Positions 55,386 to 64,000 of a stretch of DNA of 64,000 bases are shown in pieces. Under the pieces are notes generated by a model. The model worked only from the letters and a program-made list of their open reading frames with translations, searched no databases and was not told the origin of the DNA. The DNA is taken from positions 3,286,001 to 3,350,000 of the forward strand of contig NZ_CP116398.1 in the NCBI RefSeq assembly GCF_029643245.1. Direction: 5' to 3'. Source of the stretch: Methylomonas sp. EFPC3. GTDB taxonomy: Bacteria > Pseudomonadota > Gammaproteobacteria > Methylococcales > Methylomonadaceae. Position 1 is the stretch's first letter. Each line of letters opens with the position of its first letter. Position numbers and translations under genes: made by a program.

Positions 55386-55786
55386 TTCGAAGCGTCTGTG
55401 TTGATTTGCAGCGAATTGGGGTGGTCGGCAAATTCGGGTTGGATGGCGAGCGCTTCTGTGACCGATGGGTCTTGGGTTAATCACAATGTCTGTGGATAAC
55501 TCTGTGCGTTGAATGTCGAAAGCCGCGGCGGTTGCCTGCAAATACTGGCTTTTTGTTAGATTGTATAAAATTTGGACAGGGTAGTTTTTTCTATAAGAAT
55601 CAGTGATTTATGTTTATTTTGTTTTATTTCAAAGAGTTATTTTGTCAAGCGGTATTTGAGGCGGATTGGCTAAGACTTTGTGTGTATAACTGCGCAGGCG
55701 AGGCGTTCCGGGGCTTTTTAAGTGACACAGGTGCAAGCGGCCGGGCAAATTTGAGATAATTGACGGTTTTGAAAAAGAGCGATTTC
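55386..55786. other. 400-base spacer before rdgC with two DnaA boxes and an AT-rich core
   Basis: No gene is visible. TGTGGATAA (55491-55499) and TGTGTATAA (55681-55689) both match the DnaA box consensus TTATNCACA read on the minus strand, in the same orientation and about 190 bases apart. Between them lies a long AT-rich stretch (about 55555-55665). No dnaA, dnaN or gidA is nearby, so this could be a DnaA-regulated promoter rather than an origin. Confidence 0.4.
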
Positions 55787-56695
55787 ATGTGGTTTAAAAA
55801 TTTGGCCGTCTACCGTTTCTCCGAGCCGTTCGAACTGAAAGCCGAGGAGTTGGAGCAAAAGCTGCAACAACAACCATTTCGTGCTTGCGGTAGTCACGAC
55901 GAATTCAGTTTCGGTTGGACTCCGCCGTTGGGTAGAGCTGCCGATGCCTTGGTGCATGCCAACAATGGCTTTTTCATGCTTTGCGGCAAAAAAGAGGAAA
56001 AAGTTGTCCCAAGTTCGGTGATCAACGAGATGCTGCAAGAGCGCATCAGCGAAATCGAAGAGCGGGAGGCCCGCAAATTACCGGCAAAGGAACGTAGCCG
56101 GCTCAAGGATGAATTGGTCTTCGAATTGTTGCCGCGGGCGTTTTCGTTTTCCAAAAAAACCTACGCCTACATCGATAGCCAAGGCGGATGGCTGGTGGTG
56201 GATGCCGCGTCGGCTAAAAAGGCCGAGGATTTGCTCAGCCAATTACGGAAATGCCTGGGTTCTTTACCGGTCGTACCGTTAACAGCCACCGCAAAGCCGG
56301 CCGGCGTGATGACGCAATGGCTGACCGACAATGCCTCACCCAAGGATATTCTGATCGAAGACGAGTGCGAGTTGCGCTCTCCGGAAGAGGAAGGCGCCAT
56401 TATTCGCTGCAAGCGGCACGACTTGGCTCTGCCAGAGATCAAAAACCACTTGGATAGCGGCAAGCAAGTGATCAAATTAGCGATGAGTTGGGCCGAACGT
56501 CTATCGTTCGTGTTGGACGAGAATCTCGCCGTCAAACGCTTGAAGTTTCTGGATCTGATTCAGGAGCAAGCGGCCGATATCGAGGCATTTGACGAGACCG
56601 AGCAATTCGATGCCGATTTTTCCATTATGACCGCGGAACTTGCGCAGTTTTTGCCGCGTCTGCTTGAGTTGTTTAACGCCGAGGGCGCTATCTGA
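55787..56695 (+). CDS. rdgC: Recombination-associated protein RdgC
   Basis: A 302-residue protein starting MWFKNLAVYRFSEPFEL, the usual RdgC N-terminus; nine extra upstream codons (ATG 55760) are not part of the family. HDEFSFGWTPPLG and LPAKERSRLKDELVFELLPRAFSF are family landmarks. RdgC forms a ring around double-stranded DNA and restrains RecA. Its stop overlaps the next gene's start (TGATG). Confidence 0.94.
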   Translation: MWFKNLAVYRFSEPFELKAEELEQKLQQQPFRACGSHDEFSFGWTPPLGRAADALVHANNGFFMLCGKKEEKVVPSSVINEMLQERISEIEEREARKLPAKERSRLKDELVFELLPRAFSFSKKTYAYIDSQGGWLVVDAASAKKAEDLLSQLRKCLGSLPVVPLTATAKPAGVMTQWLTDNASPKDILIEDECELRSPEEEGAIIRCKRHDLALPEIKNHLDSGKQVIKLAMSWAERLSFVLDENLAVKRLKFLDLIQEQAADIEAFDETEQFDADFSIMTAELAQFLPRLLELFNAEGAI

Positions 56696-57657
56696 TGAAA
56701 ATTCGTTTAATCACCAGCTTGTTGTGGGCCGTGAGTGCCAGTGTGTCGGCATTAACGTTGCCGGCGCCGGATCGTCCGGGTGACAGCCTGGTCGGTAATC
56801 CGCCGCACGAGGTCAAGTACGTAGCCGCCAAGCAGGAAGACACGCTGATCGATATTGCAGTCAATTTCAGGCTTGGTCAGGATGAAATCGTGCTGGCCAA
56901 TCCTTACGTCGATCGCTGGTTGCCGCGCGAAGGCACTCAGGTGCGGATTCCTAGCAGTTTTATCTTGCCCAATGCGCCGCGGGAAGGCATTGTCGTCAAC
57001 TTACCGGAGATGCGGATTTATTATTTTCCGGATGCCAGTAAAGTAGTCACTTACGCGATCGGAATCGGTCGAGAAGATAATTGGAAAACCCCGCTCGGGA
57101 AAACACGGATTGTCGGGAAGACTGAAAATCCTTCCTGGACGCCGCCACCCTCCATCATCGCCGAACACTTAGCAGATGGTGATGTGCTGGATCCTTATTA
57201 TCCGCCGGGTCCGAACAATCCCCTGGGGCTCTTTGCGTTTAAGCTGGGCTTGCCGGGTTACCTGATACATAGCACCAACGTAGTGAACGGTATTGGCATG
57301 CGTGTCAGTCACGGTTGCATGCGCATGTATCCAGCCGACATCGAGCAGTTCTTCCCAATGGTCAAAGTCGGTACTCAGGTCAATATCGTCAACCAATCGA
57401 TCAAGGTTGGTTGGTATCACGACACGCTCTATCTTGAAGCCTATCCGGATCTGGAAGAAACGCCCGCTACTTTCGAGCAGCGCCTGCATGTGGCATTGGA
57501 TCTAATCGAGCAGGCTAACGGCGGCAAAATGCCGGTCATCAAGGGTTCGATTTTGAAAGCAGCTATCGAAAAATCGACAGGAATACCGACCGCGATCTAC
57601 GAGCGTCCGGTTCAAACTCCGCCGGTTGTGCAAAGCCAAGCGGTGCCAGCAAACTAA
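56695..57657 (+). CDS. L,D-transpeptidase (ErfK/YbiS-like)
   Basis: A 320-residue exported enzyme. Signal peptide (about 1-19), a LysM-like segment (about 40-90; KYVAAKQEDTLIDIAVNFRL), then the YkuD domain with IYYFPDASKVVTYAIGIG, HSTNVVNGIGMRVSHGCMR and the nucleophile Cys208. The protein is of the ErfK/YbiS/YcfS length, which attaches Lpp-type lipoproteins to peptidoglycan. A Lpp-like gene follows on the other strand. Translationally coupled to rdgC by a TGATG overlap. Confidence 0.9.
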   Translation: MKIRLITSLLWAVSASVSALTLPAPDRPGDSLVGNPPHEVKYVAAKQEDTLIDIAVNFRLGQDEIVLANPYVDRWLPREGTQVRIPSSFILPNAPREGIVVNLPEMRIYYFPDASKVVTYAIGIGREDNWKTPLGKTRIVGKTENPSWTPPPSIIAEHLADGDVLDPYYPPGPNNPLGLFAFKLGLPGYLIHSTNVVNGIGMRVSHGCMRMYPADIEQFFPMVKVGTQVNIVNQSIKVGWYHDTLYLEAYPDLEETPATFEQRLHVALDLIEQANGGKMPVIKGSILKAAIEKSTGIPTAIYERPVQTPPVVQSQAVPAN

Positions 57658-57665
57658 CGGCAATA

Positions 57666-57700
57666 AAAAAGCCCGTGGCCTTGCGGCTCACGGGCTTTTT
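57666..57700. terminator. Bidirectional intrinsic terminator between L,D-transpeptidase and lipoprotein genes
   Basis: AAAAAGCCCGTG (57666-57677) pairs perfectly with CACGGGCTTTTT (57689-57700). The stem is flanked by A-run and T-run, so it works in both directions. Confidence 0.88.
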
Positions 57701-57722
57701 AAATCGACAACAGCGTTAAAGC

Positions 57723-58001
57723 TTATTTGTGTTGTGATTTTTTGAACATGCGGTCCAATTTGCTGTTGGTGTCTTGAGCATATTGAGCAGCGCGGTTAGC
57801 AGCAGCTTCAGCAGCAGCGGCTTTAGCAGCAGCTTCAGCAGCAGCAGCTTTTGCAGAAGCAGCGTCAGCAGAAGCGGTAGCTACTTTGCCTTCCAAAGTG
57901 CCAACGCGTGCATCCAAAGCTTCCAGGTCAGAAGTGCTTGCGCAACCGGTAGCCAAAGCTGCAACGGCAACAACTGCTGATAATTTAATAGCTCTCATCA
58001 T
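57723..58001 (-). CDS. Lpp/OprI-like alanine-zipper lipoprotein
   Basis: A 92-residue lipoprotein: signal peptide with lipobox LATGC (Cys20), then a coiled coil (DLEALDARVGTLEGKVATAS) and a highly repetitive alanine zipper (about 45-75), ending FKKSQHK. The C-terminal lysine is the residue that L,D-transpeptidases link to diaminopimelate in Lpp. The alanine repeat is encoded by near-identical GCAGCAGCTTC-type units (57790-57870). GGGGA lies a few bases before the ATG. It probably ties the outer membrane to the cell wall. Confidence 0.88.
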   Translation of the reverse strand: MMRAIKLSAVVAVAALATGCASTSDLEALDARVGTLEGKVATASADAASAKAAAAEAAAKAAAAEAAANRAAQYAQDTNSKLDRMFKKSQHK

Positions 58002-58088
58002 GGTTTATTTCCCCTTGATTGTGGTTTCAAAAAATAAAGAATGAAAAACGGTGGCAATTGTCCAACATTTTTTTGGATTTTACCAACA

Positions 58089-58644
58089 TTATTTCACGGT
58101 TACGAGTGTCCCTTTTTCTACCCATTGGCTCAATTGATCGATTTGATCGTTGGTCAATGCGATACATCCGTGTGTCCAATTCATGGATCGGTGGATGGAC
58201 AGACTACCGCTGCCCAAGCCATGAATGCCGATTTGCCCGCCCAGGCCGGTGTTTTGCGGCGGTACTTGCCCGTAGGAATGAGCCCTGGCGATAGCCTCAT
58301 AAGTATCGAGGTCGATCTTGCCTTGCTTTAGGGCGTGGTCGGCATGTTCGACGTTGGGGTACGTCAGGCCGAAAAATTTACGAAACGCGCTTTTTTCGTT
58401 GATCCAGCCGATACGGTAATTGCCGAGCGGCGTCACGTCGTCGCCGCGGTGGCTCTTTTCGCCGGCGCCATTGCGGCCGATGGCGATGTTTTTCGAGTAC
58501 AGCAACGGTTTTCTCACCCTTGCGTATTTCCATATTTTGCTTCTGAGTATCGACTAGCAGCCAAACTTCATCCGTTGCGAAAGCGTTAACGGACGCGGAA
58601 CTTCCCAGTACAATCAAAGCGCCTAGTAACTTTTTCTTTAACAT
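58089..58644 (-). pseudogene. L,D-transpeptidase gene split by a one-base frameshift
   Basis: ATG 58644 starts MLKKKLLGALIVLGSSASVNA, a signal peptide, followed by DEVWLLVDTQKQNMEIRKGEKTVAVLE. The frame then leaves the family, while the +1 frame continues from KNIAIGRNGAGEKSHRGDD through GNYRIGWINEKS to the YkuD active site SMNWTHGCIALTN. The total, 556 bases, is one more than a multiple of three. The junction is a run of five A (minus strand; T at 58489-58493), where four would restore LENIAIG. A real mutation, a sequencing error or slippage at the run are all possible. Confidence 0.85.
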
Positions 58645-58713
58645 GGCAATCTGTAAATAATCAAAATTTTGGTGTACTTTAACCCTTTCGAAACGTGGTA
58701 TTACAAAGGGTAG

Positions 58714-60351
<1,638 letters not shown>

Positions 60352-60383
60352 TTGGCCGCTGTTTCCCGCTGGGTGTCAACCGC

Positions 60384-62543
60384 CTAGCGGGGAGCTTTAC
60401 TAGCGTAAGCGTCCCGTAAAATCTGTTCCGCACTGCGGCCGGCTTCAGCCAGTTCGCGGGCGGTTTCGATGGACAATCCCTCGCCATGGCCGGCACCTAT
60501 GCCTTGAAATAGCCAGCTCTGGTTGTCTGCGGCTTGAATCGAATCCGGGCAGGACGGCAGCTTTAGCGTATTGCGAAATATTTCGCAGGAAACGGCTTCG
60601 TCGTTGTCGGCATAGACCAGGCGGACGTATAAGGCGCCGTCCTTACGCCGCTCCCGCCGAATCTCCAAAATGTGCGCTTCGGCGAACAGCCGCTGCAACT
60701 CTGCGATTGGGATTTGGCGTTGCCAGTGTTGTGCGCCGCCGTTGGCAAACGGCAACCAGTCGCGGTTAGCGGCCAATTCATCCAATAAACCGAGTAATTT
60801 CGGGTCGGTGATGTGTCCGCGCCGGCTTGGTCCGCTGACATCCACATCCTCGCCAAGAAACACCATGCAGTGCGTGGTGTCGCAGAGCGAGCGGGATTCT
60901 GGATGGCGGTGCCCGCCCCGGCTGCCGTTCCAAACGATAACGGCCCGCAACGCCTCGCGCGCATCTCCTTTTAACTGCTGAGCTTCGGCCGCCAGCACCG
61001 CGTCGGCGTAACTGTCGGCATCGGTTTCCAATACCCTCGCGCCGTCCGCCGCGGGCTGGTGCAATATGCCGCTTACCCGCCGTTCCGAGCGGCTGCCGCG
61101 GGCGGTCGAGGTAACATAGAAAGTGCCGCAAAGATTGAAACGCGCCGAGCCGGTTTCCAGTTCCGGACAATCGCTGTGTGCCTGCCAACTGGTCGGATCG
61201 GTTGCTGATAACAGATGCACCCGCACGGCGGCGTAGCGCGGCGGAAACCGACGTTGCCAATCGCGCAGTAAGCCAGCGGCTTTCGCGGCAATCGCGGCGC
61301 CGCTACTGCCGGATTGGCGAAAAACGGCCAGATACACCGGATGCTCGGCCGGCCAGGCAAGCATCAAATGCCCGATCAAGGGTTGGCCGTCGCTGCTGGA
61401 TACCGTGCCGGTCTTGGCCAAGGCTTGCAGCTCACGGAAAATGCGTTTGTCGGCAGGGTTGATGCCGGCCAAAGTCGAATTCGGATTGGCGCCGTTCCGC
61501 ACCAGGCCTGTGAAGTAATCGGGCTGCGACAGCAGGGCGGCCCGCAGCGTCAACACCAGTTCCGGCAATGACGCTTCGAGCGCGAAACTGCCGTCGCCAC
61601 GGCGTTCGCCGAGGTATGCCCGCCAATCCCGTTCGGTTACGGGTGCTTGTTGCGTCAGGCTTTGCTGTTTGATCGGGGATAACAGCAGTCGGTAACGTTC
61701 CGGCCGGAACGCGGCGCGGCGTAACAACAATTGGCCGGTATCGCTGGCCGCCAGTTCGTCCGCCAGGACTTGCGGATTGGCTTGGTTCAACGCCGCCGCA
61801 TAGGGGACTTTCAACAACGAGCCGGGCGGCATTGGCGTGGCAATGTCGCCGCCGGTTTCTAAAATCCGACCGGAAACCAGACTGGCCAAGACGTAACCGG
61901 AGCCGGCTGCAGTAAAAGGCGCGCCCAATAGGCGGCTCAATGCTTCCGGAACCTGGCAGATTTCGGCAGGCCACGGGTAATGCAGCGCCAGCCGCCCCAA
62001 AATTTCCCGGTCGCGCTGGTTCAGCGGCGAATTTTGCCGAATGTGGCTGATCAGGTCTTCCAATTCGGTGGTGTTCGGCTGCGGCTCTTGCTCGCGGCCG
62101 GCCAGTTCGCCGCTAAAACGCATCGCAGCCATTTCTTCGGCCCATTCCGGCAGGCGGCCGTTACAGCTGCGATAACTGGCTTCGTGAAACAGCTCGTGGC
62201 GCAGGTACGCCCGTGCGGGGAAATCGGGCTGGGTTCGGTCGCGTAAATAGATGCTGCCGGGCCGCCAAGCCCCGGCATGGCGGCCGCTGAACTCGGCGTC
62301 GGTCAGTGCCGGGAACACCCTTAACGGCGCCTCCGCGCTGGGGATACGGTAGCCGAGTGCCGCCAGCTCCTGGATTGCTTGATAAGCATCGCTTTGCAGC
62401 GCCGGCTGCTGCGCCAGCGCGCCGAAAAATAAAATCGCCGCGCCGGCGTCGAAACAACAGCGGCTGCGAAAAGTTCGGTCGAGAACTCGGCGTATCGACG
62501 CGATGACCGAAACCAGCGCAGCCAAACCGGAAACCCTGCTCAT
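60384..62543 (-). CDS. Multidomain envelope protein with HExxH, PBP-like and SpoIID-like signatures (DUF2300-like)
   Basis: A 719-residue protein with an N-terminal hydrophobic segment (about 30-45). Three regions stand out. HELFH at 116-120, with a following NGRLPEWAEEMAAM, looks like a gluzincin zinc-protease site. Ser242-x-x-Lys245 (PPGSLLKVPYAAA) and Lys377-Thr-Gly (AKTGTVSS) with HLMLAWPAEHPVYLAVF look like the SxxK and KTG boxes of penicillin-binding proteins. The C-terminus (about 560-715), with HPESRSLCDTTHCMVFLGE and GIGAGHGEGLSIETARELA, resembles SpoIID amidase-activator proteins. E. coli YfaQ (DUF2300) may be a relative. It follows an ABC-2 exporter by 18 bases. Confidence 0.7.
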   Translation of the reverse strand: MSRVSGLAALVSVIASIRRVLDRTFRSRCCFDAGAAILFFGALAQQPALQSDAYQAIQELAALGYRIPSAEAPLRVFPALTDAEFSGRHAGAWRPGSIYLRDRTQPDFPARAYLRHELFHEASYRSCNGRLPEWAEEMAAMRFSGELAGREQEPQPNTTELEDLISHIRQNSPLNQRDREILGRLALHYPWPAEICQVPEALSRLLGAPFTAAGSGYVLASLVSGRILETGGDIATPMPPGSLLKVPYAAALNQANPQVLADELAASDTGQLLLRRAAFRPERYRLLLSPIKQQSLTQQAPVTERDWRAYLGERRGDGSFALEASLPELVLTLRAALLSQPDYFTGLVRNGANPNSTLAGINPADKRIFRELQALAKTGTVSSSDGQPLIGHLMLAWPAEHPVYLAVFRQSGSSGAAIAAKAAGLLRDWQRRFPPRYAAVRVHLLSATDPTSWQAHSDCPELETGSARFNLCGTFYVTSTARGSRSERRVSGILHQPAADGARVLETDADSYADAVLAAEAQQLKGDAREALRAVIVWNGSRGGHRHPESRSLCDTTHCMVFLGEDVDVSGPSRRGHITDPKLLGLLDELAANRDWLPFANGGAQHWQRQIPIAELQRLFAEAHILEIRRERRKDGALYVRLVYADNDEAVSCEIFRNTLKLPSCPDSIQAADNQSWLFQGIGAGHGEGLSIETARELAEAGRSAEQILRDAYASKAPR

Positions 62544-62561
62544 CTTCGCGGCCGATCGGCG

Positions 62562-63323
62562 TCAGTTTCTGATCTTATAACCGGTTCTGAATGCCCACCA
62601 GACGAAGGCCAGACAGGCTAGCAAGAAGCCGAAGGTCATCCCCAGGCTGATGGCCACGTCCACATCGGCAATGCCGTAAAAGCTCCAGCGGAAACCGCTG
62701 ATCAGGTAGACCACCGGATTGAACAAAGTGACTTTCTGCCACAGTGGCGGCAGCATGTTGATCGAATAAAACGCGCCGCCGAGAAAGGTCAGCGGCGTCA
62801 CCACCAGCATCGGCACCACTTGCAGTTTCTGAAAGCTGTCCGCCCACAGGCCGATGATGAAGCCGAACAGACTGAAGCTAACGGCAGTCAGTAATAAAAA
62901 CGCCACCATCCAGCCGGGGTGGGCGATTTGGTAGGGCACGAAGACTCGGGCGGTCCCCAGAATCAGCAGACCCAGCATCACCGATTTGGTGGCGGCCGCG
63001 CCGACGTAGCCGAGCAGTACTTCGATCCACGACACCGGCGCCGACAGCAATTCGTAGATCGTGCCGGACCATTTCGGCATGTAGATGCCGAACGAGGCGT
63101 TGGAGATGCTCTCGTTCAGCAGATTCAGCATGACCAGGCCGGGAATGATGAAGGCGCCGTAACCGACATTGTCGATCTCCCCCATCCGCGAGCCGATGGC
63201 GCGGCCGAAGACGATGAAATACAGCGAAGTGGTAAGCACCGGCGCGGCGATGCTTTCCGCCAGCGTTCGAAAGGTACGGGCCATTTCGAAATGGTAGATG
63301 GCGCGGATGCCGTAAAAATTCAT
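62562..63323 (-). CDS. ABC-2 type exporter permease
   Basis: A 253-residue inner-membrane protein with six hydrophobic helices and the ABC-2 pattern: [23 protein letters not shown] near the start, [22 protein letters not shown], and [37 protein letters not shown]. It is similar to YadH-type permeases. The substrate is not known. The start overlaps the ATPase stop (ATGA), so the two form one exporter. Confidence 0.9.
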   Translation of the reverse strand: MNFYGIRAIYHFEMARTFRTLAESIAAPVLTTSLYFIVFGRAIGSRMGEIDNVGYGAFIIPGLVMLNLLNESISNASFGIYMPKWSGTIYELLSAPVSWIEVLLGYVGAAATKSVMLGLLILGTARVFVPYQIAHPGWMVAFLLLTAVSFSLFGFIIGLWADSFQKLQVVPMLVVTPLTFLGGAFYSINMLPPLWQKVTLFNPVVYLISGFRWSFYGIADVDVAISLGMTFGFLLACLAFVWWAFRTGYKIRN

Positions 63324-64000
63324 GGCTTAGCTCCTTTGGCTTGCTGTACCAGGCTGACGAAGATGTCTTCCAGCGAACTTTCGCTGGAGCGCAAGTCTTT
63401 GAAATCGATGCCTTGTTGGTTCAAAGCTCGTAACAATTCGGCGATACCGGTTTCCTCGGTCTGGCTGTCGAAGGTGTAAGCCAAGGTTTGGCCGTCGGCG
63501 GACAAGTTCAGCGGCCAAGCATTCAGCTCTGCCGGCAATGCGGTCAACGGTTGCCGCAAGGTCAAGGCCAGTTCCTTCTTGCCCAGTTTGCGCATCAACG
63601 CGGTTTTGTCTTCGACCACGACCAGTTCGCCTTTGTTGATCACGCCGATCCGGTCGGCCATATCCTCGGCTTCTTCGATGTAATGCGTGGTCAGGATGAT
63701 GGTGGTGCCCTGCTCGCGCAGTTCGCGCACCAGCCGCCACATGTCGTGGCGCAATTCGACGTCGACGCCGGCGCTGGGTTCGTCGAGAAACAGGATTTCC
63801 GGTTCGTGAGACAAGGCTTTGGCAATCAGCAGTCGGCGTTTCATGCCGCCGGACAGCGCCATGATTTTGGCGTCGCGTTTATCCCACAGCGACAAAGCCC
63901 GCAGAATCCGCTCCAGGTAATCCGGATTCGGCGCTTTGCCGAACAAGCCGCGGCTGAAACGGACGGTAGCCCATACCGATTCGAACGCGTCGGTATGCAA
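63320..64000 (-). CDS. ABC-2 exporter ATP-binding protein (N-terminus outside the window)
   Basis: The visible 226 residues are the C-terminal three quarters of an ABC ATPase; the Walker A region lies beyond base 64000. Present are the signature [16 protein letters not shown], Walker [15 protein letters not shown], and the H-loop [18 protein letters not shown]. The C-terminal extension (about 140-226; [14 protein letters not shown]) matches YadG-type ATPases. It powers the permease encoded next. Confidence 0.93.
   Translation of the reverse strand: MHTDAFESVWATVRFSRGLFGKAPNPDYLERILRALSLWDKRDAKIMALSGGMKRRLLIAKALSHEPEILFLDEPSAGVDVELRHDMWRLVRELREQGTTIILTTHYIEEAEDMADRIGVINKGELVVVEDKTALMRKLGKKELALTLRQPLTALPAELNAWPLNLSADGQTLAYTFDSQTEETGIAELLRALNQQGIDFKDLRSSESSLEDIFVSLVQQAKGAKP

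Overview
The window looks like a chromosomal segment of a gammaproteobacterium. Its hisE-tatABC block, Hda, RdgC, BipA/TypA, FdxA-type 7Fe ferredoxin, YceI, DUF2069 protein and pst-phoU cluster all have a gammaproteobacterial flavour. The base composition is moderately GC-rich and protein style suggests the methanotroph order Methylococcales (Methylomonas-like). That placement is an inference: no rRNA or methane-oxidation gene is present to prove it.

Layout. Bases 1-7.4 kb are accessory: the tail of an IS110-family transposase with a large inverted repeat behind it, a Phd/ParE-type toxin-antitoxin pair, a MntA/HepT pair whose hepT carries an in-frame amber codon, and a Wadjet-type (Jet/Mks) anti-plasmid SMC operon, jetB-jetC-jetD, in which the kleisin gene jetA is not visible. 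Bases 7.5-13.7 kb hold an unknown hotdog-like protein, a two-gene RND efflux pump and a TSUP permease. Bases 13.7-18.3 kb are an NAD-salvage locus: divergent nrtR, then an isochorismatase-family amidase, pncB and nadE, with a palindrome in the shared promoter. Bases 18.3-22.1 kb run on the minus strand (typA, rhodanese, methyltransferase, LysR regulator). A 50-residue membrane protein with its own promoter and terminator follows at 22.3 kb. Bases 22.6-28.0 kb are a housekeeping run (hisE, tatABC, yggS-type gene, argS, SPOR protein, FlgO-like lipoprotein). An asparaginase, folA and the pstSCAB-phoU phosphate operon (29.7-36.5 kb) come next; the phosphate operon is preceded by a clear four-unit Pho box array.

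Bases 36.6-40.7 kb (minus) form a probable signalling unit: a TonB-dependent receptor, a YfiR-like periplasmic protein and a histidine kinase with a YfiN-like periplasmic sensor. Behind a structured spacer lie a methyltransferase and a Tim44-like membrane protein. Bases 42.7-49.8 kb are a heavy-metal RND efflux operon (small His-rich exported protein, CzcC/CzcB/CzcA-like proteins) that ends in two DUF3240 proteins, the second fused to an RRM-like RNA-binding domain. Bases 49.9-55.4 kb carry fdxA, a stand-alone EF-G, panE, hda, a DUF2069 protein and yceI. Bases 55.4-60.4 kb carry rdgC, two L,D-transpeptidases (one frameshifted), a Lpp/OprI-like lipoprotein ending in lysine, and phosphoglucomutase. 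The window ends in a minus-strand operon of an ABC-2 exporter followed by a 719-residue protein that combines HExxH, penicillin-binding-protein-like and SpoIID-like signatures.

The most interesting items are the RRM-DUF3240 fusion in the metal efflux operon, the jetA-less Wadjet operon next to toxin-antitoxin genes, the receptor/YfiR/kinase cassette, and the HExxH-PBP-SpoIID-like protein linked to an exporter. All functional statements rest on motif and family recognition by eye; no database search was run.
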